Below, piece after piece: positions 1 to 5,065 of a DNA stretch of 5,065 nucleotides (position 1 is its first letter; every line of letters starts with the position of its first letter). Location: contig RFIY01000101.1 of the NCBI GenBank assembly GCA_003695505.1, positions 1 through 5,065 of the forward strand, given 5' to 3'. The notes below the pieces were generated by a model. That model saw only the letters and a program-made list of their open reading frames with translations. It did no database searches and was not told the origin of the DNA. Source of the DNA: Candidatus Dadabacteria bacterium (GTDB lineage Bacteria; J088). The position numbers and the translations under genes were made by a program.

Positions 1-446
1 GACATCTGCGACAGGTCTCCCTGGAACTGGCCCGACTGGGTACCCGTATCACTGTCGATATTTTCCTGGCGTTTGCGGTCGATGATGATGCGCGCGCGCG
101 CAAGCACTTCTTTCAGGTAGATCGGCTTGGTCAGATAATCGTCGACACCAAGTTCCAGTCCCTTGATCTTGTCTTCGACGGCCTTGCGGCTGGTCAAAAA
201 GATGAATGGGATGTCTTCGGCGCGTGACTGATCCTTCAGTAACTGACAGAACAGGAAACCATCCATCGAACCGGCCAGATCGATGTCGGAAATGATCAGA
301 TCCGGTCGATAGGTATCGAGCAGTTGCAGCGCTTTCTCGCCATGTTCGGTGGCCGTGACCGTGAAGCCGCCCTTCTTGAGGCTGATTTCCAGCATCTGGC
401 GGTTCTTGATGTCTGCGTCGACAAGCAGCACTTTTGGCCGGGCCAT
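1..446 (-). CDS. Response regulator with N-terminal receiver domain, probably fused to DUF4388/PATAN (C-terminus outside window)
   Basis: 148 residues are visible and the frame is still open at base 1. Residues 4-125 form a CheY-like receiver domain: acidic pair D10/D12 (KVLLVDAD), phosphoacceptor D54 (LIISDIDL), switch T85 (FLTS) and conserved K107 (LTKPI). All key residues are present, so it should accept phosphate from a histidine kinase; none is encoded here. A short polar linker follows, then SGQFQGDLSQM, which resembles the opening strand of DUF4388/PATAN domains common in deltaproteobacterial response regulators. That second domain is inferred from only about ten residues; another output domain is possible. 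The ATG lies 3 bases after the stop of the OmpA-like lipoprotein gene, with GAGG 10 bases upstream, so it is the third gene of the same operon and probably translationally coupled. It is cytoplasmic, with no signal peptide. No kinase, DNA-binding domain or partner can be named from the window. Confidence 0.9.
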   Translation of the reverse strand, partial: MARPKVLLVDADIKNRQMLEISLKKGGFTVTATEHGEKALQLLDTYRPDLIISDIDLAGSMDGFLFCQLLKDQSRAEDIPFIFLTSRKAVEDKIKGLELGVDDYLTKPIYLKEVLARARIIIDRKRQENIDSDTGTQSGQFQGDLSQM

Positions 447-449
447 GGT

Positions 450-1577
450 CTACCAGCCTCGTGCCGGCGCGCGCACGAGACGGATCTCGACGCGCCGATT
501 GATCTGTCGGTTGCGGCGATTGATGTTGGGCAACAATGGCTCGGCCCCACCGCGGCCGCGCACGACGATCTGCGATGGCGCAATGCCATAATCAGACGAG
601 AGGACGGCGCGAATCTTTTCTGCCTGTTTCAACGTCAGCGACTGAAGCTCGTCCGGATCCCCGGCGTTATCGCTGTGCGCAATCACTTCGATCACCAGAT
701 CAGGCCAGGCCTGCAAAATCTGCGCGAGCGACTCCAGCGCCGCATTGCTGCTCGGTTTCAGATCCGTCGTCTGATACTCGAAACCAACACCGCGCAACAC
801 GAACGGCTCACCGCGCTTGAGTCGCTCGACCAGTTTCTTTGCGTCGGCGTTCAGTTCTACGGGCGCCTTGGTCGCTGCGGGCCGTTTTTCGGGAGCCGAC
901 ACGACCGGCGTGGCGGCCGGCTGCGGTCGTTCGCCTGGCACATCCTGGCGCGCGAGCCGCTGCTCAAACTTGCAGACGGGTTTGCGCCAGTCCGGATCGG
1001 CCGTCCAGCCACCTTCAGGCAGTTTTTGTTTAAGGTTTTCCGCGATGTCTCGCGTCAGGTCGGCCGCCACGGAAGTCAGCATCCGGATATGAGACGAAGC
1101 AGACGAGGGCGTCCGACTGGCCGTTACGCGCCAGAGTGTCCGCGTACTCGCCGTATCGACCATGCGCACCGACAGGGCGACAGACGGCTGCTTGTCGCGA
1201 TAGACTTCGGGATCGTCGGTGTACCAGTACTCCGACACACTGCCAATCACGACCGCATCGATACCCAGTTCCGAGCGCAGTTGCCGCAATGCTTCCGGAT
1301 CCCCGGATACCACTCCGCCGACGTTGAGGTAGCGTGTCAAAAACTGGTATGCGGTTGGCTCGAGCACAACGAACTGCCCGGTCGATTCGAGCGCCTGCGA
1401 CAGCAGTTCGCCAACCGCGATGCCGGCAAAGCTGGTCAGACTGAAGTTTTCCAGGGGAATCACCGCGACGCAGCGCGGCGTTTCTTCGACGAATCCGGGA
1501 TCAACGCGCACGTCGAAGCGCCCATGGCTGCATCCCGCGACCATGAACCCTGCGACGATGGCCATTGCCCGTCTCAT
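450..1577 (-). CDS. Lipoprotein with CsgG/LpoB/FlgO-like domain and C-terminal OmpA-like domain
   Basis: 375 residues from the ATG at 1577, which overlaps the upstream stop as ATGA and has GAGG 7 bases before it. A GTG at 1595 would add six residues before an otherwise ideal lipoprotein signal, so I prefer 1577. The signal ends in lipobox VAGC with C16; Ser at +2 is compatible with outer-membrane sorting. Residues ~34-182 resemble CsgG/LpoB/FlgO-type domains: a VAVIPLEN strand, a helix ending in LLSQALE, then the IDAVVIGSVSEY strand. A Pro/Ala-rich linker (~208-245) leads to an OmpA-like domain (~255-365) with IAHSDNAG and the terminal INRRVEIRL signature. OmpA domains usually bind diaminopimelate of peptidoglycan through an Asp and an Arg. 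The Asp is present (D303) but the Arg position is Gln (Q318), so anchoring may be weak or altered. It is predicted to be tethered to the outer membrane, facing the periplasm. Its exact role is unknown. Confidence 0.9.
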   Translation of the reverse strand: MRRAMAIVAGFMVAGCSHGRFDVRVDPGFVEETPRCVAVIPLENFSLTSFAGIAVGELLSQALESTGQFVVLEPTAYQFLTRYLNVGGVVSGDPEALRQLRSELGIDAVVIGSVSEYWYTDDPEVYRDKQPSVALSVRMVDTASTRTLWRVTASRTPSSASSHIRMLTSVAADLTRDIAENLKQKLPEGGWTADPDWRKPVCKFEQRLARQDVPGERPQPAATPVVSAPEKRPAATKAPVELNADAKKLVERLKRGEPFVLRGVGFEYQTTDLKPSSNAALESLAQILQAWPDLVIEVIAHSDNAGDPDELQSLTLKQAEKIRAVLSSDYGIAPSQIVVRGRGGAEPLLPNINRRNRQINRRVEIRLVRAPARGW

Positions 1578-2173
1578 CCACCCGCCTCGCGCCACGCAAA
1601 CAGTGTCCCGAACAGATCCTCGAGACCTTCCTGGATGGCCGCAGAGGAAACATCCATCAGCGGCGGTCGGCCAGCCGTCAGCGTTCCGCCACCCGAGCCA
1701 TTCAGCGTCGCCTCCCAGAGGATCCGGCCGCTGCGGGCATCCGCAACGCGGACAACGGCACCGAACGTCGCCATTTCGGTCAGTCCACGGTGCTCGCGCA
1801 AGTAGCCAAATTCAATCAGGGTGCCGTAGACGACGGCATCCGCATTGAGCAGGCGGGCAAAGCGCAGCGCTTCGGCGCGGTTCCAGTTGATGGGTAATGG
1901 CTGACCGCCAGTGCGCGCGATCTGATCCACGGCGTGTCGATCGCGAATGTCGTAGCCTTCCCAGACCCGCAACTCTTCGGCAAGCAGATCGGCGACGATC
2001 AGTCCGGCCTCCGGGAACGGCGTCAGATTTTCGAACGGCACGACCAGTACCGTCCGCATTTCATTGAATGCCTGCGGAAAATACAGCGTTCCCGTCGACT
2101 TCGCCGTCGACGCGCACCCCGACAGCACAACCGCCACCGCGAGGCATATGATTTTGTCTTTCATAACAGGCAT
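1574..2173 (-). CDS. Lipoprotein with CsgG/LpoB/FlgO-like domain
   Basis: 199 residues, first gene of the minus-strand operon. Starting at residue 4 (ATG at 2164) gives a textbook lipoprotein signal, MKDKIICLAVAVVLSGC; the ATG at 2173 adds Met-Pro-Val and has a weak CGGA about 6 bases upstream. Neither start has a strong ribosome binding site, so the choice is open. The lipobox is LSGC (C20 counted from 2173), with Ala at +2. The mature part has the pattern of the TolB-N/CsgG/LpoB/FlgO fold: strand TVLVVPFENL (41-50), helix VADLLAEEL (60-68), strand ADAVVYGTLIEFGY (111-124), strand GAVVRVADARSG and a final amphipathic helix. The same layout recurs in the next gene's N-terminal domain, so the two look like an ancient tandem duplication. 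LpoB-like proteins activate penicillin-binding proteins, CsgG forms secretion pores and FlgO acts at flagella; the sequence alone does not decide among them. Confidence 0.88.
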   Translation of the reverse strand: MPVMKDKIICLAVAVVLSGCASTAKSTGTLYFPQAFNEMRTVLVVPFENLTPFPEAGLIVADLLAEELRVWEGYDIRDRHAVDQIARTGGQPLPINWNRAEALRFARLLNADAVVYGTLIEFGYLREHRGLTEMATFGAVVRVADARSGRILWEATLNGSGGGTLTAGRPPLMDVSSAAIQEGLEDLFGTLFAWREAGG

Positions 2174-2197
2174 CTAATCCGCATTAACGCACGTTCC

Positions 2198-2206
2198 AGT
2201 ATACCA
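2198..2206 (-). promoter_or_regulatory. Extended -10 promoter for the lipoprotein/response-regulator operon
   Basis: On the minus strand the site reads TGG-TATACT, an extended -10 element (TGn plus 5/6 match to TATAAT). No good -35 hexamer lies 17 bases upstream (TCCGGA), which extended -10 promoters tolerate. The predicted start near 2191 leaves a leader of about 18 bases to the ATG at 2173. Two TTGAC elements lie just upstream on the same strand. Confidence 0.5.
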
Positions 2207-2212
2207 AACGGC

Positions 2213-2235
2213 GTCAAATTTCCGGAGTGAGTCAA
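2213..2235 (-). repeat. Two TTGAC direct repeats upstream of the extended -10 promoter
   Basis: On the minus strand TTGAC begins at 2235 and again at 2217, an 18-base step. The first copy, read on the plus strand as TGAGTCAA (2228-2235), recurs exactly at 2299-2306 inside the inverted repeat of the dehydrogenase leader. These could be binding sites for one regulator serving both divergent units, but five- to eight-base matches can arise by chance. Confidence 0.3.
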
Positions 2236-2244
2236 CCCGGCGGT

Positions 2245-2273
2245 TTGCGGGGTCGCCGGTGATGATCTAGAAT
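2245..2273 (+). promoter_or_regulatory. Candidate sigma70-type promoter for the dehydrogenase gene
   Basis: TTGCGG (2245-2250) and TAGAAT (2268-2273) are separated by exactly 17 bases. The -10 matches the consensus at 5/6 and the -35 at 3/6. Transcription would start near 2280, directly before the inverted repeat at 2286-2311, leaving a leader of about 88 bases. An alternative is the perfect -35 hexamer TTGACA at 2291-2296, but no acceptable -10 lies 16-18 bases after it. Confidence 0.4.
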
Positions 2274-2285
2274 GAGCCGTCATGA

Positions 2286-2311
2286 GAAAATTGACATCTG
2301 AGTCAATTTTC
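2286..2311. promoter_or_regulatory. Perfect 10-bp inverted repeat, candidate operator (or leader hairpin) of the dehydrogenase gene
   Basis: GAAAATTGAC and GTCAATTTTC are perfect inverted copies separated by six bases (ATCTGA). The 26-base dyad sits a few bases downstream of the predicted start site and 56 bases before the ATG. Position and symmetry fit an operator for a dimeric repressor such as a TetR-family protein; fatty-acid and acyl-CoA genes are often controlled this way. As RNA it would form an AU-rich stem without a following U tract, so it is not an intrinsic terminator. No regulator gene lies beside it. Confidence 0.55.
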
Positions 2312-2367
2312 CATTTCGTACTGTTCCTTGAACCGAAAACCATGACTTCTCGAGAGGAGAGTCCACG

Positions 2368-3306
2368 ATGGATCTTGAAGGACGCGTTGCAATCGTTACC
2401 GGCGGTGGCCGTGGCATCGGCCGCGAAGAAGCGCTGACACTCGCCAGCTATGGCGCGGCGGTCGTTGTCAATGACCTTGGCGCCGGGTTTTCTGGAGAAG
2501 GCGCAGACGAAGGACCGGCCCACGAAGTTGCCGAAGAAATCCGCGCAAAGGGCGGCAAGGCAGTCGCCAATACCGCCAACGTCACCGACCACCAGGCCAT
2601 GAAGGAGACCGTTGAGCAGGCCGTACGCGAATTCGGGCGCCTCGACATCGTCGTCAACAATGCAGGTATCCTGCGCGACAAAATGATCTTCAGCATGGAA
2701 GAATCCATGTGGGACGCCGTCATGGCGGTCCATCTGAAGGGCACCTACAACCTGACCCACCACGCCTGTGTCTACTGGCGCGACCAGGCAAAGGCTGGCG
2801 AAGAGGTCACCGGCCGTGTCATCAACACCAGCTCGGACGCAGGGCTGCTCGGCAACGTCGGCCAGGCCAACTATGCCGCCGCCAAGGCCGGGATCGCCGC
2901 CTTTACGATTGTCGTCGGGATGGAAATGCAAAAATATGGCGTCAAAGCCAACGCGATCGCGCCGATCGCGCGGACGCGCCTGACCACCGATGCCACCCCC
3001 GCCATGGCGGCGTTTATGGGTCAGAAGCCAAAGGAAGGCGAGTTCGACAAGCTGGGACCGCAAAACATCGCCCCGGTTGTCGCCTATCTGGCCAGCAAGG
3101 AATGCGTGCTCAATACCGAAGTGCTGCGTGTCGCCGGTGACCTGGTCTGGCTGATGCAGGGCTGGCACAGCGTCAACAAGATTTCGAGCAACAAGCAGAT
3201 CTGGAAGCTCGACGAACTCGCCAATCGCGTCGAGAACGAGCTGCTCAAGGATCGGCCGGCCAAGGAAACGATCCAGAGCCCGATCATGGAGATCATGCAG
3301 GGCTGA
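2368..3306 (+). CDS. Short-chain dehydrogenase of the MFE-2/HSD17B4 type, probable (3R)-hydroxyacyl-CoA dehydrogenase
   Basis: 312 residues, longer than the ~250 of simple SDR enzymes. GAGGAG at 2354-2359 sits 8 bases before the ATG. The Rossmann glycine motif is TGGGRGIG (11-18); D36 at the end of the second strand (VVVNDLG) favours NAD(H) over NADP(H). NNAG is at 97-100, and the active site is S156, Y169 and K173 in TSS...NYAAAK. Several stretches match the dehydrogenase part of peroxisomal multifunctional enzyme 2: VVNDLG followed by a Gly-rich loop, NNAGILRD, VHLKGTYN, and GNVGQANYAAAKAG. His in VHLKG, where many SDRs have Asn, is also typical of that subfamily. The likely reaction is NAD-dependent oxidation of 3-hydroxyacyl-CoA (fatty acid or steroid side-chain beta-oxidation), in the cytoplasm. 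There is no hydratase (MaoC) domain or neighbour in the window, so the substrate is open. The gene stands alone between a divergent promoter region and a strong terminator. Confidence 0.93.
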   Translation: MDLEGRVAIVTGGGRGIGREEALTLASYGAAVVVNDLGAGFSGEGADEGPAHEVAEEIRAKGGKAVANTANVTDHQAMKETVEQAVREFGRLDIVVNNAGILRDKMIFSMEESMWDAVMAVHLKGTYNLTHHACVYWRDQAKAGEEVTGRVINTSSDAGLLGNVGQANYAAAKAGIAAFTIVVGMEMQKYGVKANAIAPIARTRLTTDATPAMAAFMGQKPKEGEFDKLGPQNIAPVVAYLASKECVLNTEVLRVAGDLVWLMQGWHSVNKISSNKQIWKLDELANRVENELLKDRPAKETIQSPIMEIMQG

Positions 3307-3345
3307 TCTGCCGCTTGCCCAGATCCGATTGGATCCAGAATAAAC

Positions 3346-3381
3346 ACGGGGCCGCCCAACCTGGGCGGCCCCGTTTGCTTT
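3346..3381. terminator. Strong bidirectional intrinsic terminator between convergent genes
   Basis: A perfect 12-bp GC-rich stem (3346-3357 pairing with 3363-3374, core CGGGGCCGCCC) closes a five-base loop (AACCT). On the plus strand the run TTTGCTTT follows; on the minus strand GTTTATT follows. It lies 39 bases after the dehydrogenase stop and 59 bases beyond the stop of the small secreted protein gene, so it can serve both. The remaining bases of 3307-3433 show no gene. Confidence 0.88.
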
Positions 3382-3433
3382 GACCGGGCGCCGAAAGGGG
3401 TAGCGCCACTGTGAACGGTCGGAGGAGGTCTGT

Positions 3434-3721
3434 TCAGTAGCGCTGCTTGTGGCTGGGCACGGCTGCACTGGCCGTTTGTGACTCGCGTGCCATCACTTCG
3501 CGCAGGCGTTCGAGTGAGGCTTCAAGCGCCGGTTCTGTTGGCAGGTTCGCATCGATCGCTGTCACCGCCGCGCGCATCTTGTCCAGTGCATCGGCGGCAC
3601 TGCCCGCGCGCTCAGCAGCGTGTGCGTTTCCGAAGGCGAAAAAGGCCAGCAGCAGACCGCCACCCAGACCAATCAGCGCCTGGCGTACTGTGTCGCGTTG
3701 TTGGTGGTTGATCACTTGCAT
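3434..3721 (-). CDS. Small secreted/periplasmic protein of unknown function (95 aa)
   Basis: 95 residues. I start at the ATG at 3721 because GGAGG (3728-3732) lies 6 bases upstream and a classic signal peptide follows: basic residues R9 and R13, hydrophobic core ~15-30 (ALIGLGGGLLLAFFAF), then AHA before a likely cut after residue 35. A longer reading of the frame (start at 4102) runs antisense-like through the neighbouring lipoprotein gene and past the sigma54 site, and is rejected. The mature part, about 60 residues, is mostly helical in character: Ala-rich segment 41-58, a Pro break (NLPTEP), helix 65-79 with LERLREVMARE, and a polar tail ending KQRY. There are no cysteines and no transmembrane segment apart from the signal. 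I recognise no family. A sigma54-type promoter directly upstream suggests inducible expression apart from the lipoprotein gene, although read-through from that gene is possible. Confidence 0.75.
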   Translation of the reverse strand: MQVINHQQRDTVRQALIGLGGGLLLAFFAFGNAHAAERAGSAADALDKMRAAVTAIDANLPTEPALEASLERLREVMARESQTASAAVPSHKQRY

Positions 3722-3760
3722 GGCGAGCCTCCGTTCGATTGCATTGCTCGCCCCACCATT

Positions 3761-3776
3761 TGCAAGGACCGTGCCA
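3761..3776 (-). promoter_or_regulatory. Sigma54 (RpoN) -24/-12 promoter for the small secreted protein gene
   Basis: On the minus strand the site reads TGGCACG-GTCC-TTGCA, agreeing at every fixed position with the sigma54 consensus TGGCACR-N4-TTGCW, including the GG and GC doublets at correct spacing. It is preceded by C, as the extended consensus prefers. The predicted start is near 3750, giving a leader of about 29 bases that contains the GGAGG ribosome binding site. Sigma54 promoters need an AAA+ activator bound further upstream, which here would lie in the 3' part of the lipoprotein gene. No activator gene is in the window. Confidence 0.8.
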
Positions 3777-3830
3777 GATTTTCTGTTCGAGTTTGAGACA
3801 CGCCTGCGCGAGGACGATCTCCCCAATGTC

Positions 3831-4691
3831 TCAGTCGTTGGCGTCCCGTTCGGGCACATCTCCGTGCTCATCCTCGTGAGAGGACTCATCCTCGACTTCG
3901 CCGACCGCATCCAGCCGCCCCTCAAGCAATTCCTCGACGGCATCACACTCCGCGCCGTCGTCCTGGCGTGCATCAAAGACAAGCGGGACGCCGGCACCCT
4001 GTTCCGCGACCAGCTCATCCCGACAATCCGCGATTGCGTCCCCGGCGCCAAGGAGCCAGGCAGACAGATCGAGACGCACGACGATGGCTGCGCCGCGCGC
4101 ATCCACGGTCACCGGCACCGCCGACCGGTATTCCAGTTCGTCTTCCAGATCGAGCGCCAGCACGAACGGATCGATCCCGCCATCGATCAGCCGTCCAACC
4201 ACAAACACGGATGCGCCATCCTGCTCACCACCCGCATCCGCTTCGAGTTTCAGACGCACACGAGAGTAGGTCCCGGCAGGCAGAACGAGCCGCGAGGTAT
4301 CCGGCGTCACGGTCTCGCGGGTCAGATCGAAGACAAACGGCCCCTGAAACCGCAACGAAGCGCCCGCCTCGTCCGCCTCGCAGACCGCGGCGCGCCAGTC
4401 ATCCGCAACGGTCGTCAGAAGCGCCGCGTAGTCCGCGCAGTCGTACGGCGGCACGAGATCGAAACGAAACGACTGCGCAACGGTTGTCGCCGCGTCGATC
4501 TCGACCGCTGTCGGCGCAGCCGCCGGACTCAATGACGGCTGCGAAAATCCGCCAGACACGCCAATGCGGAAGGATGCCGGCTGCTCCGGGATGGCTGCAT
4601 CGAGGCCTGTTCCCACGGATACGCCCCCGGCGCCGTCGCAAGCGACGACCAGCAGCGCCATTCCACAAATGAGGCAAAAAACGCGCTTCAT
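3831..4691 (-). CDS. Lipoprotein with four later cysteines and acidic C-terminal tail; possible DUF4382-like beta domain
   Basis: 286 residues. The ATG overlaps the upstream stop as ATGA, with GGAG 5 bases before it. The signal peptide ends in lipobox VVAC with C18. Residue +2 is Asp, the inner-membrane retention signal in enterobacteria, though this rule does not hold in all phyla. A low-complexity Gly/Ala/Pro/Ser region (~20-65) precedes a beta-rich domain (~70-245) with segments FVFDLT, LVLPAGTYSRVRLKLEA, FVLALDLEDELEY and IVVRLDLSAWL. The LPAGTYSRVRL stretch recalls DUF4382-type lipoprotein domains, but I hold this loosely. C85, C104, C223 and C249 could form two disulfides, fitting an extracytoplasmic location. 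The last ~34 residues hold 15 Asp/Glu plus two His (SHEDEHGD), a possible cation-binding tail. It is probably co-transcribed with the DUF4423-type gene. The function is unknown. Confidence 0.83.
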   Translation of the reverse strand: MKRVFCLICGMALLVVACDGAGGVSVGTGLDAAIPEQPASFRIGVSGGFSQPSLSPAAAPTAVEIDAATTVAQSFRFDLVPPYDCADYAALLTTVADDWRAAVCEADEAGASLRFQGPFVFDLTRETVTPDTSRLVLPAGTYSRVRLKLEADAGGEQDGASVFVVGRLIDGGIDPFVLALDLEDELEYRSAVPVTVDARGAAIVVRLDLSAWLLGAGDAIADCRDELVAEQGAGVPLVFDARQDDGAECDAVEELLEGRLDAVGEVEDESSHEDEHGDVPERDAND

Positions 4692-5065
4692 GTCCGCTCC
4701 AGTTCCGTTACGGGAAACGCCTGAAAATTGACCTGCATGACATCACCATCGACGCCCTGCATCCCGACCTGTTCACGCACGAGCCAGTCGAACAGCTCCT
4801 GTCGGAACCCGTCGACGCGCGCCAGCAGCTTTTCGGCAAGGGCGTGGGGCACGGTCACGGTCAGCGCCGATGTAACGCGGGCACCGGGTTCAAACTCATC
4901 AAGCGACGCCAGACTCAGCTCGATCATGGCCTGGTGGTACCGCCGGATACGCAGATCTCGCACGATATCGTCGGTTTCCAGGCGCGGCTCCTCCACGCGA
5001 ACCGTTCCATCGTCTTCGATGACGAGGATGCCAAGATGCACGAGTACATCGAGCGCCCGTTGCGC
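4688..5065 (-). CDS. TIGR02147/DUF4423 family protein, C-terminal part (start outside window)
   Basis: The frame is open to the right edge, giving the last 125 residues; the GTG at 5041 is internal, because the codons before it continue the family pattern (AQRALDVLVHLGIL). Recognisable DUF4423/TIGR02147 features in order are the L..LGIL.....G.V segment, a helix around RRYHQAMIELSLASL, a Val-rich strand (TSALTVTVP), a long helix (ALAEKLLARVDGFRQELFDWL), and the closing MQVNFQAFPVTE, matching the family's terminal 'Qln.q.fPlt' pattern. Members are about 270 residues, with an N-terminal half thought to hold a helix-turn-helix, so transcriptional control is the usual guess but is not proven. They occur mainly in Fibrobacterota, Bdellovibrionota and Myxococcota-type genomes. 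The stop overlaps the lipoprotein start by ATGA, so the two are translationally coupled; the regulator may control its lipoprotein partner or respond to envelope status. Confidence 0.82.
   Translation of the reverse strand, partial: AQRALDVLVHLGILVIEDDGTVRVEEPRLETDDIVRDLRIRRYHQAMIELSLASLDEFEPGARVTSALTVTVPHALAEKLLARVDGFRQELFDWLVREQVGMQGVDGDVMQVNFQAFPVTELERT

Noticed and set aside
90-101. Alternating GC tract of 12 bases next to GATGATGATG
   Set aside because: It encodes an Ala-Arg run in the receiver domain's last helix. Such tracts are common in GC-rich genes, and there is no sign of frame change or regulatory position.
324-1805. 493-codon open frame on the plus strand
   Set aside because: It lies opposite the two lipoprotein genes, which have signal peptides, domain motifs and ATGA coupling. 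Its translation is Arg/His-rich without recognisable motifs, typical of an antisense shadow in GC-rich DNA.
2282-2437. Possible 51-codon upstream frame starting in the inverted repeat and overlapping the dehydrogenase start, plus a 9-codon frame at 2272-2301
   Set aside because: Neither has a ribosome binding site, and the second half of the longer frame is simply the dehydrogenase gene read out of frame. The A/T-rich dyad explains the sequence better.
2161-3468. 435-codon open frame on the minus strand across the dehydrogenase
   Set aside because: It runs antisense to a clear SDR gene with all catalytic motifs and crosses the intrinsic terminator and both intergenic regions. It is a shadow frame.
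3794-3833. 7-bp inverted repeat (TGAGACA / TGTCTCA) around the lipoprotein stop codon
   Set aside because: The arms are short, the loop is 26 bases and there is no U tract, so a terminator or operator is not supported.
3868-3897. CTCATCCTCG repeated twice near the end of the lipoprotein gene, where sigma54 activator sites might lie
   Set aside because: The repeat encodes the acidic DE-rich tail, which explains it. It is not a clear dyad of the kind activators bind.
3434-4102. Long form (222 codons) of the small secreted protein
   Set aside because: The upstream part overlaps the lipoprotein gene in another frame and has shadow-like composition. The strong GGAGG plus signal peptide at 3721 and the sigma54 site at 3761-3776 fix the shorter start.

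Overview
The window looks like chromosomal DNA from a GC-rich Gram-negative bacterium. Three of the six long genes encode predicted lipoproteins, one of them with an OmpA-type C-terminal domain, so there is an outer envelope. A receiver-domain response regulator that appears to run into a DUF4388/PATAN domain, and a TIGR02147/DUF4423-type protein, both point to the 'deltaproteobacterial' lineages (Myxococcota, Bdellovibrionota and relatives). This placement is inferred from family distribution, not from a marker gene. No rRNA, tRNA, mobile element or CRISPR array was seen.

Left block (1-2173, minus strand): a tightly packed operon read right to left. A 199-residue lipoprotein of the CsgG/LpoB/FlgO-like fold overlaps by ATGA a second lipoprotein, which has the same kind of domain plus an OmpA-like C-terminal domain. 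That gene is followed after 3 bases by a response regulator that leaves the window at its C-terminus. The layout suggests a cell-envelope module co-expressed with its own signalling protein.

Centre (2174-3306): a 194-base divergent intergenic region, then one plus-strand gene for a short-chain dehydrogenase of the peroxisomal MFE-2/HSD17B4 type (3-hydroxyacyl-CoA dehydrogenase-like). The intergenic region has an extended -10 promoter facing left, a candidate sigma70-type promoter facing right, a perfect 10-bp inverted repeat just after the expected right-hand start site, and repeated TTGAC/GTCAA elements. The dehydrogenase gene ends at a strong bidirectional terminator (3346-3381) shared with the convergent right block.

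Right block (3434-5065, minus strand): the C-terminal part of a TIGR02147/DUF4423 family protein (family members are probable regulators) overlaps by ATGA a 286-residue lipoprotein with four later cysteines and a very acidic tail. After a 109-base gap comes a 95-residue protein with a signal peptide. That gap holds a full match to the sigma54 -24/-12 consensus, with the predicted start about 29 bases before the small gene's ATG and a good ribosome binding site between. The small secreted protein is therefore probably under its own enhancer-dependent, inducible control.

The most notable points are the sigma54-controlled small secreted protein next to a DUF4423-lipoprotein pair, and the paired CsgG-like lipoprotein/response-regulator operon, whose OmpA domain lacks the arginine normally needed for peptidoglycan binding.
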